Assembly (NCBI GenBank): GCA_023247135.1
Contig: JAHFHB010000136.1
Location: 476 to 5,715 of the forward strand
Direction of reading: 5' to 3'
Length of the DNA: 5,240 bases
Source of the DNA: Candidatus Omnitrophota bacterium
GTDB lineage: Bacteria > Omnitrophota > Omnitrophia > Omnitrophales > Aquincolibacteriaceae
Both the position numbers and the translations under genes were made by a program. Positions 1 to 5,240 of this stretch are shown piece after piece; the first letter of the stretch is position 1, and each line of letters begins with the position of its first letter. The notes under the pieces were generated by a model, which was not told the DNA's origin, ran no database searches, and saw only the letters and a program-made list of their open reading frames with translations.

Positions 1-74
1 AAGACCACGACGATGTGCAGAACGTTTACAACAACTGCGACATTCCCGACGAGGTCATGAAGGAGCTGGCCTAG
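1..74 (+). CDS. yebC: YebC/PmpR family protein, C-terminal end (partial)
   Basis: Only the last 23 residues are present, read from base 3 to the TAG at 72-74. They include DDVQNVYNNCDIPDEV followed by MKELA, which matches the conserved C-terminal end of the YebC/TACO1/PmpR family. Family members act as DNA-binding regulators or as factors that help ribosomes through difficult sequences; which applies here cannot be told from this fragment. The position directly before ruvC supports the call, because yebC-ruvC-ruvA-ruvB is a common bacterial gene order. The stop codon overlaps the GTG start of ruvC by one base (TAGTG), which implies translational coupling. The 5' part lies outside the window; nothing suggests the gene is broken. 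Confidence 0.85.
   Translation, partial: DHDDVQNVYNNCDIPDEVMKELA
59..65 (+). promoter_or_regulatory. Ribosome binding site of ruvC
   Basis: GAAGGAG lies inside the last codons of yebC, 8 bases before the GTG at 74. This is a strong Shine-Dalgarno match at good spacing. It decides for the GTG start, which also places the first catalytic Asp at residue 8, where RuvC proteins normally have it. Confidence 0.75.
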
Positions 75-682
75 TGCCGAGGATTCTGGGGGTCGACCCC
101 GGGACCTGGCGCACTGGCGCCGGAATTTTGGATGTGTCCGGCAATCAGTACCGTCTGGTACATGCCAGTGTGATTGCAGTCACTCAGGAATTGCCAGAGC
201 CCCAGCGGCTTTTGATTATTTTCCGGTCGCTCCTGGCGCTGATCCGCGAGCACCGGCCTGACGTGCTTGCGCTTGAAAATATTTTTTACCACAAGGACAT
301 TCGCGCCACGATCAAGATCGGTGAGGCGCGCGCCTGCGCCATGCTGGCCGCCGCGGAGCAGGGGATTCCGGTGGCTGAATACCTGCCGACCCGCGTAAAG
401 CAGGCGGTGACCGGCAACGGACGCGCGAGTAAAGAACAGGTGGCGTTGATGGTCTGCCGCTTGCTGGCTATGAAAGACCCGTCGGCGCTGGATGCGACCG
501 ATGCGCTGGCCGTCGCGCTGTGTCACGCGCACCTTAAGGGCGCGGCGCCTGTGCGCGCGGGCAAGAGCGGGGAATCCGACTGGTATCAAAAACAGGTGAA
601 GGCCGCGTTGGCCGCGAGTTCAAACAAGATCACCGGGAAAAAAACAAACGATGTATCACTTTCTGTCCGGAAAACTCGTTGA
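74..682 (+). CDS. ruvC: Crossover junction endodeoxyribonuclease RuvC
   Basis: RuvC is the Holliday-junction resolvase: a dimeric, Mg-dependent RNase H-fold nuclease that nicks two strands of a four-way junction held by RuvA and RuvB. The sequence opens with RILGVDPGT. The four catalytic acidic residues are visible as D8, E68 (in LALENIF), D140 and D143 (in LDATDALAVAL), matching E. coli D7, E66, D138 and D141. F71 corresponds to the base-stacking Phe after the catalytic Glu, and K109 and K120 match conserved basic residues. The start is GTG with a strong ribosome binding site. At 202 residues it is longer than the usual 160-175: after the conserved ALCHAH near residue 153 there is a tail of about 49 residues, rich in Lys, Ala and Ser, whose last 11 codons or so overlap ruvA in another frame. 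The tail is probably disordered and dispensable (inference). Identity is secure. Confidence 0.97.
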   Translation: MPRILGVDPGTWRTGAGILDVSGNQYRLVHASVIAVTQELPEPQRLLIIFRSLLALIREHRPDVLALENIFYHKDIRATIKIGEARACAMLAAAEQGIPVAEYLPTRVKQAVTGNGRASKEQVALMVCRLLAMKDPSALDATDALAVALCHAHLKGAAPVRAGKSGESDWYQKQVKAALAASSNKITGKKTNDVSLSVRKTR

Positions 683-1250
683 AAAAACCGCGACCGGGGC
701 TGTTCTAGATGTCCACGGAATCGGCTATGAAATTCACATTCCAGTTTCTTCCTTCGGCCGCCTGCCGGCGCTGGGTGAAACCGCCAAGCTTTTTATTCAT
801 TTTGTCGTGCGCGAAGACGCGCAGCTTCTCTACGGATTCGCTACGGAAGACGAGCGGCGCTTGTTCCGGCATCTCATCGGTATTTCAGGCATCGGCCCCA
901 AAACGGGGCTGACCGCGCTTTCCGGAGTGGAAACCGGTGCGCTGAAACGCGCGATTGTTCAGGGCCAGGTCGAAGTGCTGCAGCAGGTGCCGGGTATCGG
1001 CAAGAAAACGGCTGAACGTATTGTGATCGAGCTGCGCGAAAAACTCGCCGCCGAAAGTATCCAGGGAGAAGCCGCACCGGCTTCCGTTTTGCCGGCCGGC
1101 GGGCCTGCCGGGGATGCGGTGGAAGCGTTGGTGGCGCTCGGGTATAAAAAAGCCGAGGCCAAGCAGGCGGTTGAAAAAAGTCTGAAGGGTTTGAGCGGGC
1201 GCAGCGCCTCAGTAGAAGAGCTTGTCCGGCAATCCTTGCAGCATGTTTAA
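651..1250 (+). CDS. ruvA: Holliday junction branch migration complex subunit RuvA
   Basis: RuvA tetramers bind the open square form of a Holliday junction and load RuvB rings on opposite arms. At 199 residues the length is normal. Domain I (about 1-62) is the OB-fold, starting MYHFLSGKLVEK and containing E55-D56 before LLYGF, which match the acidic pin residues of E. coli RuvA. Domain II (about 65-135) has two helix-hairpin-helix motifs: ISGIGPKTGLTAL near 78-90 and VPGIGKKTAERIVIELREKL near 113-132. A Gly/Pro/Ala-rich flexible linker follows (about 138-152). Domain III (about 153-199), containing EALVALGYKKAEA, is the RuvB-contacting domain. The ATG overlaps the ruvC end by 32 bases, has only a weak upstream GGGA, and follows an A7 run, so translation probably depends on ribosomes arriving from ruvC (inference). 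Confidence 0.97.
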   Translation: MYHFLSGKLVEKTATGAVLDVHGIGYEIHIPVSSFGRLPALGETAKLFIHFVVREDAQLLYGFATEDERRLFRHLIGISGIGPKTGLTALSGVETGALKRAIVQGQVEVLQQVPGIGKKTAERIVIELREKLAAESIQGEAAPASVLPAGGPAGDAVEALVALGYKKAEAKQAVEKSLKGLSGRSASVEELVRQSLQHV

Positions 1251-1253
1251 CTC

Positions 1254-1261
1254 GGGGGAGG
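1254..1261 (+). promoter_or_regulatory. Ribosome binding site of the PilZ gene
   Basis: GGGGGAGG lies in the 18-base gap after ruvA, 7 bases before the ATG at 1269. It is among the strongest Shine-Dalgarno matches in the window. It supports real, independently initiated translation of the small PilZ gene. Confidence 0.75.
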
Positions 1262-1268
1262 ACAGAAT

Positions 1269-1670
1269 ATGGCCGTCAAATCTTTGAATGCGCGCAGTCA
1301 TAAACGCCTCCGGGCCGCCTTTCTGGTGAAGTACGAAACGGGCCGGCTTGGCGAAGCGCCCCGGATCACGAATATCCGCGACCTGAGTGCCGGCGGCCTG
1401 CGTTTTTTCACACGAGAACTGCTGGAAGAGGCTTCGCGGATCAAACTGCAGGTGCTTGTCCCTTCACTGGAGCGCTCACTCACCGCGCAGGCGAAAATTC
1501 TGCGTGTGCGCCGGGCCAATAAAAATTTCGTGTATTCCGTCGCGGTGCAGTTTGCCGATCTCAAAGCGGGCGACCGCGAAGACCTTACAAAGTTTATCGA
1601 AACCATCGATCAAAATCCGGAAACGCGCATTTGCATCGATCAGGCCAGCGTTGTTTTGAGGAATCACTAG
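1269..1670 (+). CDS. PilZ domain protein, probable c-di-GMP receptor
   Basis: This is a 133-residue soluble protein with no signal peptide or membrane segment. Residues about 8-110 fit a stand-alone PilZ domain. The N-terminal RxxxR motif is visible as R9-SHK-R13, followed at the usual distance by a first beta strand (FLVKY). The second motif, D/NxSxxG, is D38-L-S40-A-G-G43 in [12 protein letters not shown]. In characterised PilZ proteins these two motifs wrap around cyclic di-GMP, so ligand binding is likely. The later strand [11 protein letters not shown] and a C-terminal helix also fit the fold. The last 25 residues or so are not recognisable. There is no attached output domain, so it probably acts by binding a partner, which I cannot name. 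Its place between ruvA and ruvB, with 18 bases before it and 2 after it, makes it part of the operon. A link to recombination is not shown by the sequence. Confidence 0.85.
   Translation: MAVKSLNARSHKRLRAAFLVKYETGRLGEAPRITNIRDLSAGGLRFFTRELLEEASRIKLQVLVPSLERSLTAQAKILRVRRANKNFVYSVAVQFADLKAGDREDLTKFIETIDQNPETRICIDQASVVLRNH
1657..1663 (+). promoter_or_regulatory. Ribosome binding site of ruvB
   Basis: TGAGGAA (core GAGGA at 1658-1662) lies within the last codons of the PilZ gene, 10 bases before the ATG at 1673. It favours that ATG over an in-frame TTG at 1631, which would add 14 residues unlike any RuvB N-terminus. Confidence 0.65.
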
Positions 1671-1672
1671 AC

Positions 1673-2695
1673 ATGGATGAACGTTTCTTGAGTCAGACGC
1701 CGCTGCCGGAAGAAACCGACTTTGAGGTTTCGCTGCGGCCCGTGAAGCTCGATGATTTTGCCGGCCAGCCGAAAATCCGCGAAAATCTGGGAGTTTTCAT
1801 TGAGGCCGCGCGCCGGCGCAAGGAACCGCTCGACCACGTACTGCTTTTCGGGCCGCCGGGGCTGGGCAAGACTACGCTGGCGCACATCATTGCCCGCGAG
1901 ATGGGCGCCAACATTCATACCACGTCCGGGCCGGTACTGGAACGGCCGGGGGATCTTGCGGGCGTGCTGACCAATTTGGCTGCGGGCGACGTGCTTTTTA
2001 TCGATGAAATCCACCGCACTTCGCGCGTGGTGGAAGAATACCTTTACCCGGCGATGGAAGATTACTGCATTGATATCATGATCGACAAAGGCGCTAACGC
2101 GCGTTCGATCAAGATCGACGTGCCGCGTTTTACGTTGATCGGCGCGACCACGCGCAGCGGGCTTTTGTCGTCGCCTTTGCGCTCCCGCTTTGGCATTGTC
2201 GAACATTTTAATTACTACGATGCCGAGACGCTTGCGAAAATCGTGCTGCGCTCCGGCCAGCTTTTGAATATCGCCGTGGAGGCTTCGGGGGCGCACGAAA
2301 TTGCGCGCCGTTCGCGCGGCACTCCCCGCATTGCCAACCGGCTTTTAAAACGGGTGCGCGATTTCGCCGAAGTCAAGGCTTCGGGAAATGTGTCGGCGGA
2401 GGTGGCGGATCAGGCCCTGCGCATGCTGGAAGTCGACCAGGAAGGCCTTGATCTGATGGATAAGCGCATCCTGAGCTACATCATGAATGAATTCGACGGC
2501 GGGCCGGTCGGGCTGTCGTCGCTGGCCGTAGCGGTGGGGGAAGACGCCGAAACGCTCGAGGAAGTGTACGAACCTTTTTTGATTCAGCAGGGCTTTTTAA
2601 AGCGCACGCCTTCAGGCCGGGTGCTGACGCGCCGCGCGTATGCGCACTTCAACGTCAAACCACCCGCGCGGCCCAGTGAACTTTTTAACGATTAA
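1673..2695 (+). CDS. ruvB: Holliday junction branch migration DNA helicase RuvB
   Basis: RuvB is the hexameric AAA+ ATPase that pumps DNA through the RuvA-bound junction. With the ATG at 1673 it is 340 residues, a normal length. The entry region has [12 protein letters not shown] (21-32). Walker A is GPPGLGKTT (60-68, K66), Walker B is LFIDEIH (108-114, D111 and E112), and sensor 1 lies in GATTR (157-161). The arginine finger is R170 in PLRSRFG, and the sensor 2 region is [13 protein letters not shown] (215-227). The C-terminal winged-helix domain covers about 262-335 and contains FDGGPVGL and the ending [10 protein letters not shown]. All catalytic positions are intact. It sits 2 bases after the PilZ gene and 10 bases before cdaA, so it is cotranscribed with both. 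A longer form from TTG 1631 is possible but unlikely. Confidence 0.97.
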   Translation: MDERFLSQTPLPEETDFEVSLRPVKLDDFAGQPKIRENLGVFIEAARRRKEPLDHVLLFGPPGLGKTTLAHIIAREMGANIHTTSGPVLERPGDLAGVLTNLAAGDVLFIDEIHRTSRVVEEYLYPAMEDYCIDIMIDKGANARSIKIDVPRFTLIGATTRSGLLSSPLRSRFGIVEHFNYYDAETLAKIVLRSGQLLNIAVEASGAHEIARRSRGTPRIANRLLKRVRDFAEVKASGNVSAEVADQALRMLEVDQEGLDLMDKRILSYIMNEFDGGPVGLSSLAVAVGEDAETLEEVYEPFLIQQGFLKRTPSGRVLTRRAYAHFNVKPPARPSELFND

Positions 2696-2705
2696 ATAAG
2701 GCCTT

Positions 2706-3521
2706 ATGGAACTTTTGCTTTCACTTTGGCGGCCGGTGCTTGAAGTCCTCTTCATCTGGCTGCTGGTCTACTCGCTCATCCGTTTCTTCCAGGGAACGCG
2801 CGCCTTCCAGGTGTTGATGGGGCTTGTGATTCTTGCGATTATTTTTAACATCGCAAAAATCCTGGGGCTGAACACGATCAACTGGGTTTTAACCAAACTT
2901 TTCGCGGTCGGTGTCGTGGCTTTCCTGATTATTTTTCAGCCGGAACTGCGGCGCGCGCTGGCCCGCATCGGGCAAAATACGTTTCTGAGCGGCTACCTGA
3001 AAAAGGGCGGCACCGTGGATGAATTGATTCAGGCCTGCGAATCCCTTGCGCGCAACCGCACCGGCGCCCTGATCGCGCTTGAGCGCGACATCGGCCTGCG
3101 CAATTACATTGAATCCGGCATGATTCTGGATGCGCGCGTGAGCCAGGAACTTTTGCTGACTCTGTTTCATACGGGAACGCCGACGCATGACGGCGGCGCG
3201 ATTATCGTGGGAGACCGCATCGCGGCCTGCGGCGCGCTTTTCCCGCTGAGCCAGAATCAGGAAATTCCGCGCGTGCTCGGAACGCGGCACCGCGCCGCAA
3301 TCGGACTTACCGAAGATACGGATGCCGTCTGCGTGATTGTTTCCGAAGAAACCGGCACTATTTCTGTCGCGGTGCATGGCAAGCTGACGCGCGACCTGGA
3401 TGCCGATGGTTTAAACAAAGTGCTGACCAACCTTTTCCGGGCGCCGGCGCCCGCGCGTTCTCCGGCCCTTGAGTTCATTGAAAAGAACTGGAAGTTTTTT
3501 AAGGAGAAGAGCCGTTTATGA
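2706..3521 (+). CDS. cdaA: Membrane diadenylate cyclase CdaA (DisA_N domain)
   Basis: CdaA condenses two ATP into cyclic di-AMP, a second messenger tied to potassium and osmotic balance and to cell-wall control in bacteria that make it. The 271 residues begin with three hydrophobic membrane segments (about 11-28, 35-52 and 61-78) ending in the family's FQPELRRALARIG. The cytoplasmic DAC domain runs about 100-245. The substrate-binding motifs are HDGG at 161-164, where the family usually has HDGA, and RHR at 194-196 within LGTRHRAAIG. SEETGTISVA at 213-222 is also typical. A Pro/Ala linker and a basic amphipathic tail (about 246-271) close the protein. The start is the ATG at 2706, with a short AAGG 4 bases ahead. 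The gene ends in an ATGA overlap with the ybbR-like gene, its usual partner. The call is firm; activity is expected because the metal- and ATP-contacting motifs are essentially intact. Confidence 0.95.
   Translation: MELLLSLWRPVLEVLFIWLLVYSLIRFFQGTRAFQVLMGLVILAIIFNIAKILGLNTINWVLTKLFAVGVVAFLIIFQPELRRALARIGQNTFLSGYLKKGGTVDELIQACESLARNRTGALIALERDIGLRNYIESGMILDARVSQELLLTLFHTGTPTHDGGAIIVGDRIAACGALFPLSQNQEIPRVLGTRHRAAIGLTEDTDAVCVIVSEETGTISVAVHGKLTRDLDADGLNKVLTNLFRAPAPARSPALEFIEKNWKFFKEKSRL
3501..3506 (+). promoter_or_regulatory. Ribosome binding site of the ybbR-like gene
   Basis: AAGGAG lies in the 3' end of cdaA, 11 bases before the ATG at 3518 and 14 before a second ATG at 3521. The spacing favours 3518, the start that overlaps the cdaA stop as ATGA. 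Confidence 0.65.
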
Positions 3522-4456
3522 TGCGCTGGCTGACCCGTCATTGGGGACTTAAAATTGTTTCGCTGATTTTGGCGGTGGGCCTTTGGTTTTATGCCGTCGG
3601 TGAAGAAGGGGTGGAGGTTGAACGCGTCATTCCTCTGCAGGTGAAAGTGGCCAATAAGCAGATGAGCATTCTGAAAGCCTCGACCCGGACGGTGCGGGTC
3701 ACTCTTTTGGCTCCGCGGTCCCTAATCTCTGAAATGATGGGGAAGGAAATGACGGCAGTGCACGTCATCGGCGCCGAAATCAAGACGGCCGGGGAGTATT
3801 CCTTCCGGGTGGAGCCCCGGGAAATAAAATTGCCGTCGCCGCAGGTGCGCATCGTCAAAATCGAGCCCGAAGCCGTTTCCGTGACACTGGATGAGCTCAT
3901 CGTGCAGAAATTACCCGTGAAACCCGCGTTCGTCGGCGAGCCGGCCGTGGGCTACAAACTTAAGGAAGATGAAATCCAGCTTGATCCCAACGCCGTGCTG
4001 GTGGTGGGGCCCAAGGGCAAGCTGGAGAAGCTCAATGAAGTCCCGACGGAGCGGATTGACCTGGTCGGGCGCATCCGTTCTTTCCGCCGCACGCTGCAGC
4101 TGGACCTGCCGCCCGGCATTGAACCGCAGAGCGAGTCTTTGATTGATGTGGTGGTGCCGATTAAGGAAGAGTCGGGAGAAAAAGCACTGGAACATGTGCC
4201 GGTTCGCATTTTGACCACGGCGGCGGCCCCGGTTGATTTCGAAATTTCCCCCAAAGAACTGTCGTTTGTGCTGAGCGGCTCGCACCTGCAGCTTGAAAAG
4301 ATCACGGCCGGGAATGTCATGGCGTATCTGGATCCCGCCGGGCTTGAGCCCGGAGCGCATTTGCTCAGCGCCAAGCTCATCCTGCCCGAAGATGTTTCCG
4401 TCAAAGATCCTGAAACCCTGAAGATCACGGTTAAAATCAAACCGCACTCCCGCTAA
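3518..4456 (+). CDS. ybbR: YbbR-like domain protein (CdaR-type partner of CdaA)
   Basis: The protein has 312 residues. A short basic N-terminus is followed by one hydrophobic segment (about 10-27, GLKIVSLILAVGLWFYAV), a membrane anchor or uncleaved signal. The rest is soluble and beta-rich, so it should lie outside the cytoplasm. Three YbbR-type repeats can be traced at about 36-125, 128-215 and 224-308. The second shows the family pattern best: VLVVGPKGKLEKLNEVPTERIDLVG (160-184, read in two halves, VLVVGPKGKLEK and LNEVPTERIDLVG). In Firmicutes the homologous CdaR binds CdaA through the membrane and tunes c-di-AMP synthesis; by position and architecture the same role is inferred here. Bacillus CdaR has four repeats, this one about three. 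It starts in the ATGA overlap with cdaA and ends in a TAATG overlap with pdxJ. Confidence 0.9.
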   Translation: MMRWLTRHWGLKIVSLILAVGLWFYAVGEEGVEVERVIPLQVKVANKQMSILKASTRTVRVTLLAPRSLISEMMGKEMTAVHVIGAEIKTAGEYSFRVEPREIKLPSPQVRIVKIEPEAVSVTLDELIVQKLPVKPAFVGEPAVGYKLKEDEIQLDPNAVLVVGPKGKLEKLNEVPTERIDLVGRIRSFRRTLQLDLPPGIEPQSESLIDVVVPIKEESGEKALEHVPVRILTTAAAPVDFEISPKELSFVLSGSHLQLEKITAGNVMAYLDPAGLEPGAHLLSAKLILPEDVSVKDPETLKITVKIKPHSR

Positions 4457-5196
4457 TGGCCGCGCGCATTTTCCCCAAGAAACTGGGCGTCAATATCGAC
4501 CACGTTGCGACACTGCGCCAGGCGCGCCGCGGCTGCGAGCCTTCTGTTTGCCGCGCGGCGCTCGAAGCCGAGTCCGCGGGGGCTGACGGCATTACCATTC
4601 ATTTGCGCGAAGACCGCAGGCACATTCAGGATTTTGATTTGAAAGAGATCCGCCGAGCGATTCATGTGCCGCTTAATCTTGAAATGGCGTTTGTGCCTGA
4701 AATGATCGAAACCGCGCTGGCCGCAAAGCCCGGGAAAATCTGCCTGGTGCCCGAGCGCCGGCGTGAACTTACGACCGAAGGGGGGCTGGACGCCCGTGCT
4801 ATTGAACAAAAACTAAAAAAGGCAATGCCCTCTTTTCGCCGCGCCGGCATTGAAGTCAGTCTTTTTATCGATCCGGATACGGCGCAGATTCATTCCGCAA
4901 AATGCGCGGGTGCGGATGCTGTTGAATTTCATACGGGCACTTACGCGCATGCCCGGGGAGGCGCACAGAGAAAACAGCGCCTGCGCATCGCCCGCGCGGC
5001 CCAACTTGCCGCCTCGCTGGGGCTGAAGGTCAACGCCGGGCATGGCCTTGATTACGAAAACATCAAAGCGCTGGCACGCATTCCGCAAATCGAAGAGTTC
5101 AATATCGGCCACTCCATCGTCAGCCGCGCCGTTTTTACGGGACTGGCCCGGGCGGTGCGCGATATGAAACGGTTGATTACGGGCCGCGGAAGATGA
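4456..5196 (+). CDS. pdxJ: Pyridoxine 5'-phosphate synthase PdxJ
   Basis: PdxJ condenses 1-deoxy-D-xylulose 5-phosphate with 3-amino-2-oxopropyl phosphate to give pyridoxine 5'-phosphate, the ring-closing step of the DXP-dependent vitamin B6 pathway. It is a cytosolic TIM-barrel enzyme and at 246 residues has the normal length. Visible signatures are LGVNIDHVATLRQ (10-22), HLREDRRHIQD (49-59) with H49, R51 and H56, NLEMA with E76, CLVPERR (96-102), TTEGGLD (106-112), EFHTG (157-161), NAGHGLDY with H196, and NIGHSIVSRAV (216-226). H49, E76 and H196 match the catalytic residues H45, E72 and H193 of the E. coli enzyme. The ATG overlaps the ybbR stop (TAATG) and has no clear ribosome binding site, so re-initiation is likely. 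It occupies the place where glmM often follows cdaA-ybbR. Confidence 0.97.
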   Translation: MAARIFPKKLGVNIDHVATLRQARRGCEPSVCRAALEAESAGADGITIHLREDRRHIQDFDLKEIRRAIHVPLNLEMAFVPEMIETALAAKPGKICLVPERRRELTTEGGLDARAIEQKLKKAMPSFRRAGIEVSLFIDPDTAQIHSAKCAGADAVEFHTGTYAHARGGAQRKQRLRIARAAQLAASLGLKVNAGHGLDYENIKALARIPQIEEFNIGHSIVSRAVFTGLARAVRDMKRLITGRGR

Positions 5197-5240
5197 GCCT
5201 GCTTGAAGAAATCCGCTGAAAGTGGCGGCCGCGCAAAGTT
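5193..5240 (+). other. Start region of an unidentified downstream gene
   Basis: After pdxJ there are only 44 bases. An ATG at 5193 overlaps the pdxJ stop as ATGA but reads MSLLEEIR and then meets TGA at 5217-5219. Two other frames stay open to the window edge: from TTG 5203 (reads MKKSAESGGRAK) and from GTG 5222 (reads MAAAQS). No strong ribosome binding site separates them, although GAAGAA at 5205-5210 is 11 bases before the GTG. The tight spacing in the rest of the operon makes another + strand gene likely, but I do not recognise it. The familiar pdxJ neighbour acpS is not evident from these bases. Confidence 0.3.

Noticed and set aside
71..589. A 172-codon open frame on the minus strand opposite ruvC
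   Set aside because: It is a mirror of the ruvC reading frame with no recognisable domain. Similar antisense frames occur opposite cdaA (2889-3377) and ybbR (3911-4447) and were rejected for the same reason.
1631..1672. TTG start at 1631 giving RuvB 14 extra residues
   Set aside because: The ATG at 1673 has a fitting ribosome binding site and gives a normal RuvB N-terminus and length; the extension overlaps the PilZ gene and looks unlike RuvB.
1667..2296. A 209-codon open frame on the minus strand opposite ruvB
   Set aside because: It lies wholly antisense to the clearly conserved ruvB (and the PilZ end), its translation is rich in Arg, His and Gln with no recognisable domain, and long antisense frames are expected in GC-rich coding DNA.
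3438..3453. Perfect 16-base palindrome CGGGCGCCGGCGCCCG
   Set aside because: It lies inside cdaA in codons of the Ala-Pro linker after the cyclase domain. It is explained by GC-rich Ala/Pro/Arg codons; there is no second copy and no T-run, so I do not call it an operator or terminator.
4338..4353. Hairpin CCGGGC-TTGA-GCCCGG as a possible terminator
   Set aside because: It is inside the ybbR coding region, has no following T-run, and terminating there would cut the operon within a gene.
5217..5219. TGA read as a sense codon, extending MSLLEEIR
   Set aside because: TGA ends ruvC, cdaA and pdxJ at the expected places and Trp is encoded by TGG, so the standard code applies. No selenocysteine context can be judged in the 21 bases that remain.
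1..5240. CRISPR arrays, tRNA or rRNA genes, insertion sequences, attachment sites
   Set aside because: No spaced direct repeats, transposase-like frames, terminal inverted repeats or RNA-gene signatures were seen; the window is almost fully occupied by conserved genes on one strand.

Overview
The window is a single co-directional gene block on the + strand with almost no non-coding sequence (largest gap 18 bases). It holds the 3' end of a YebC/PmpR-family gene, then ruvC, ruvA, a small PilZ-domain gene, ruvB, cdaA (membrane diadenylate cyclase), a ybbR/cdaR-like gene and pdxJ, and ends just after the start of an unresolved downstream region. Most junctions overlap or nearly touch: TAGTG at yebC/ruvC, 32 bases at ruvC/ruvA, 2 bases between pilZ and ruvB, 10 bases between ruvB and cdaA, ATGA at cdaA/ybbR, TAATG at ybbR/pdxJ. 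This strongly suggests one translationally coupled operon. No promoter or terminator is visible, so both probably lie outside the window.

Region 1-2695 is a Holliday-junction module. YebC commonly neighbours ruvC. RuvA recognises the four-way junction, RuvB is the AAA+ motor for branch migration, and RuvC cuts the junction. All catalytic and binding motifs I could check are intact. The unexpected member is a 133-residue PilZ protein (1269-1670) between ruvA and ruvB, with both signature c-di-GMP-binding motifs.

Region 2706-4456 is a c-di-AMP module: CdaA, with three N-terminal membrane segments and a DisA_N-type catalytic domain, followed by its usual partner, a membrane-anchored extracytoplasmic YbbR-repeat protein. 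The glmM gene that completes this cluster in many bacteria is not next. Instead pdxJ (4456-5196), for pyridoxine 5'-phosphate synthesis by the DXP-dependent vitamin B6 route, follows directly.

The organism is a bacterium with GC-rich coding sequence and the standard genetic code, since TGA ends ruvC, cdaA and pdxJ. The combination of pdxJ, PilZ and CdaA/YbbR with yebC-ruvCAB suggests a Gram-negative lineage such as a deltaproteobacterial group or an Omnitrophota/PVC-type phylum. That placement is inference with low confidence. Most of the window is conserved housekeeping. The points worth a second look are the PilZ insertion, the co-location of c-di-GMP and c-di-AMP genes with ruv genes, the RuvC tail with an A7 tract at the ruvC/ruvA overlap, and the early stop after pdxJ.
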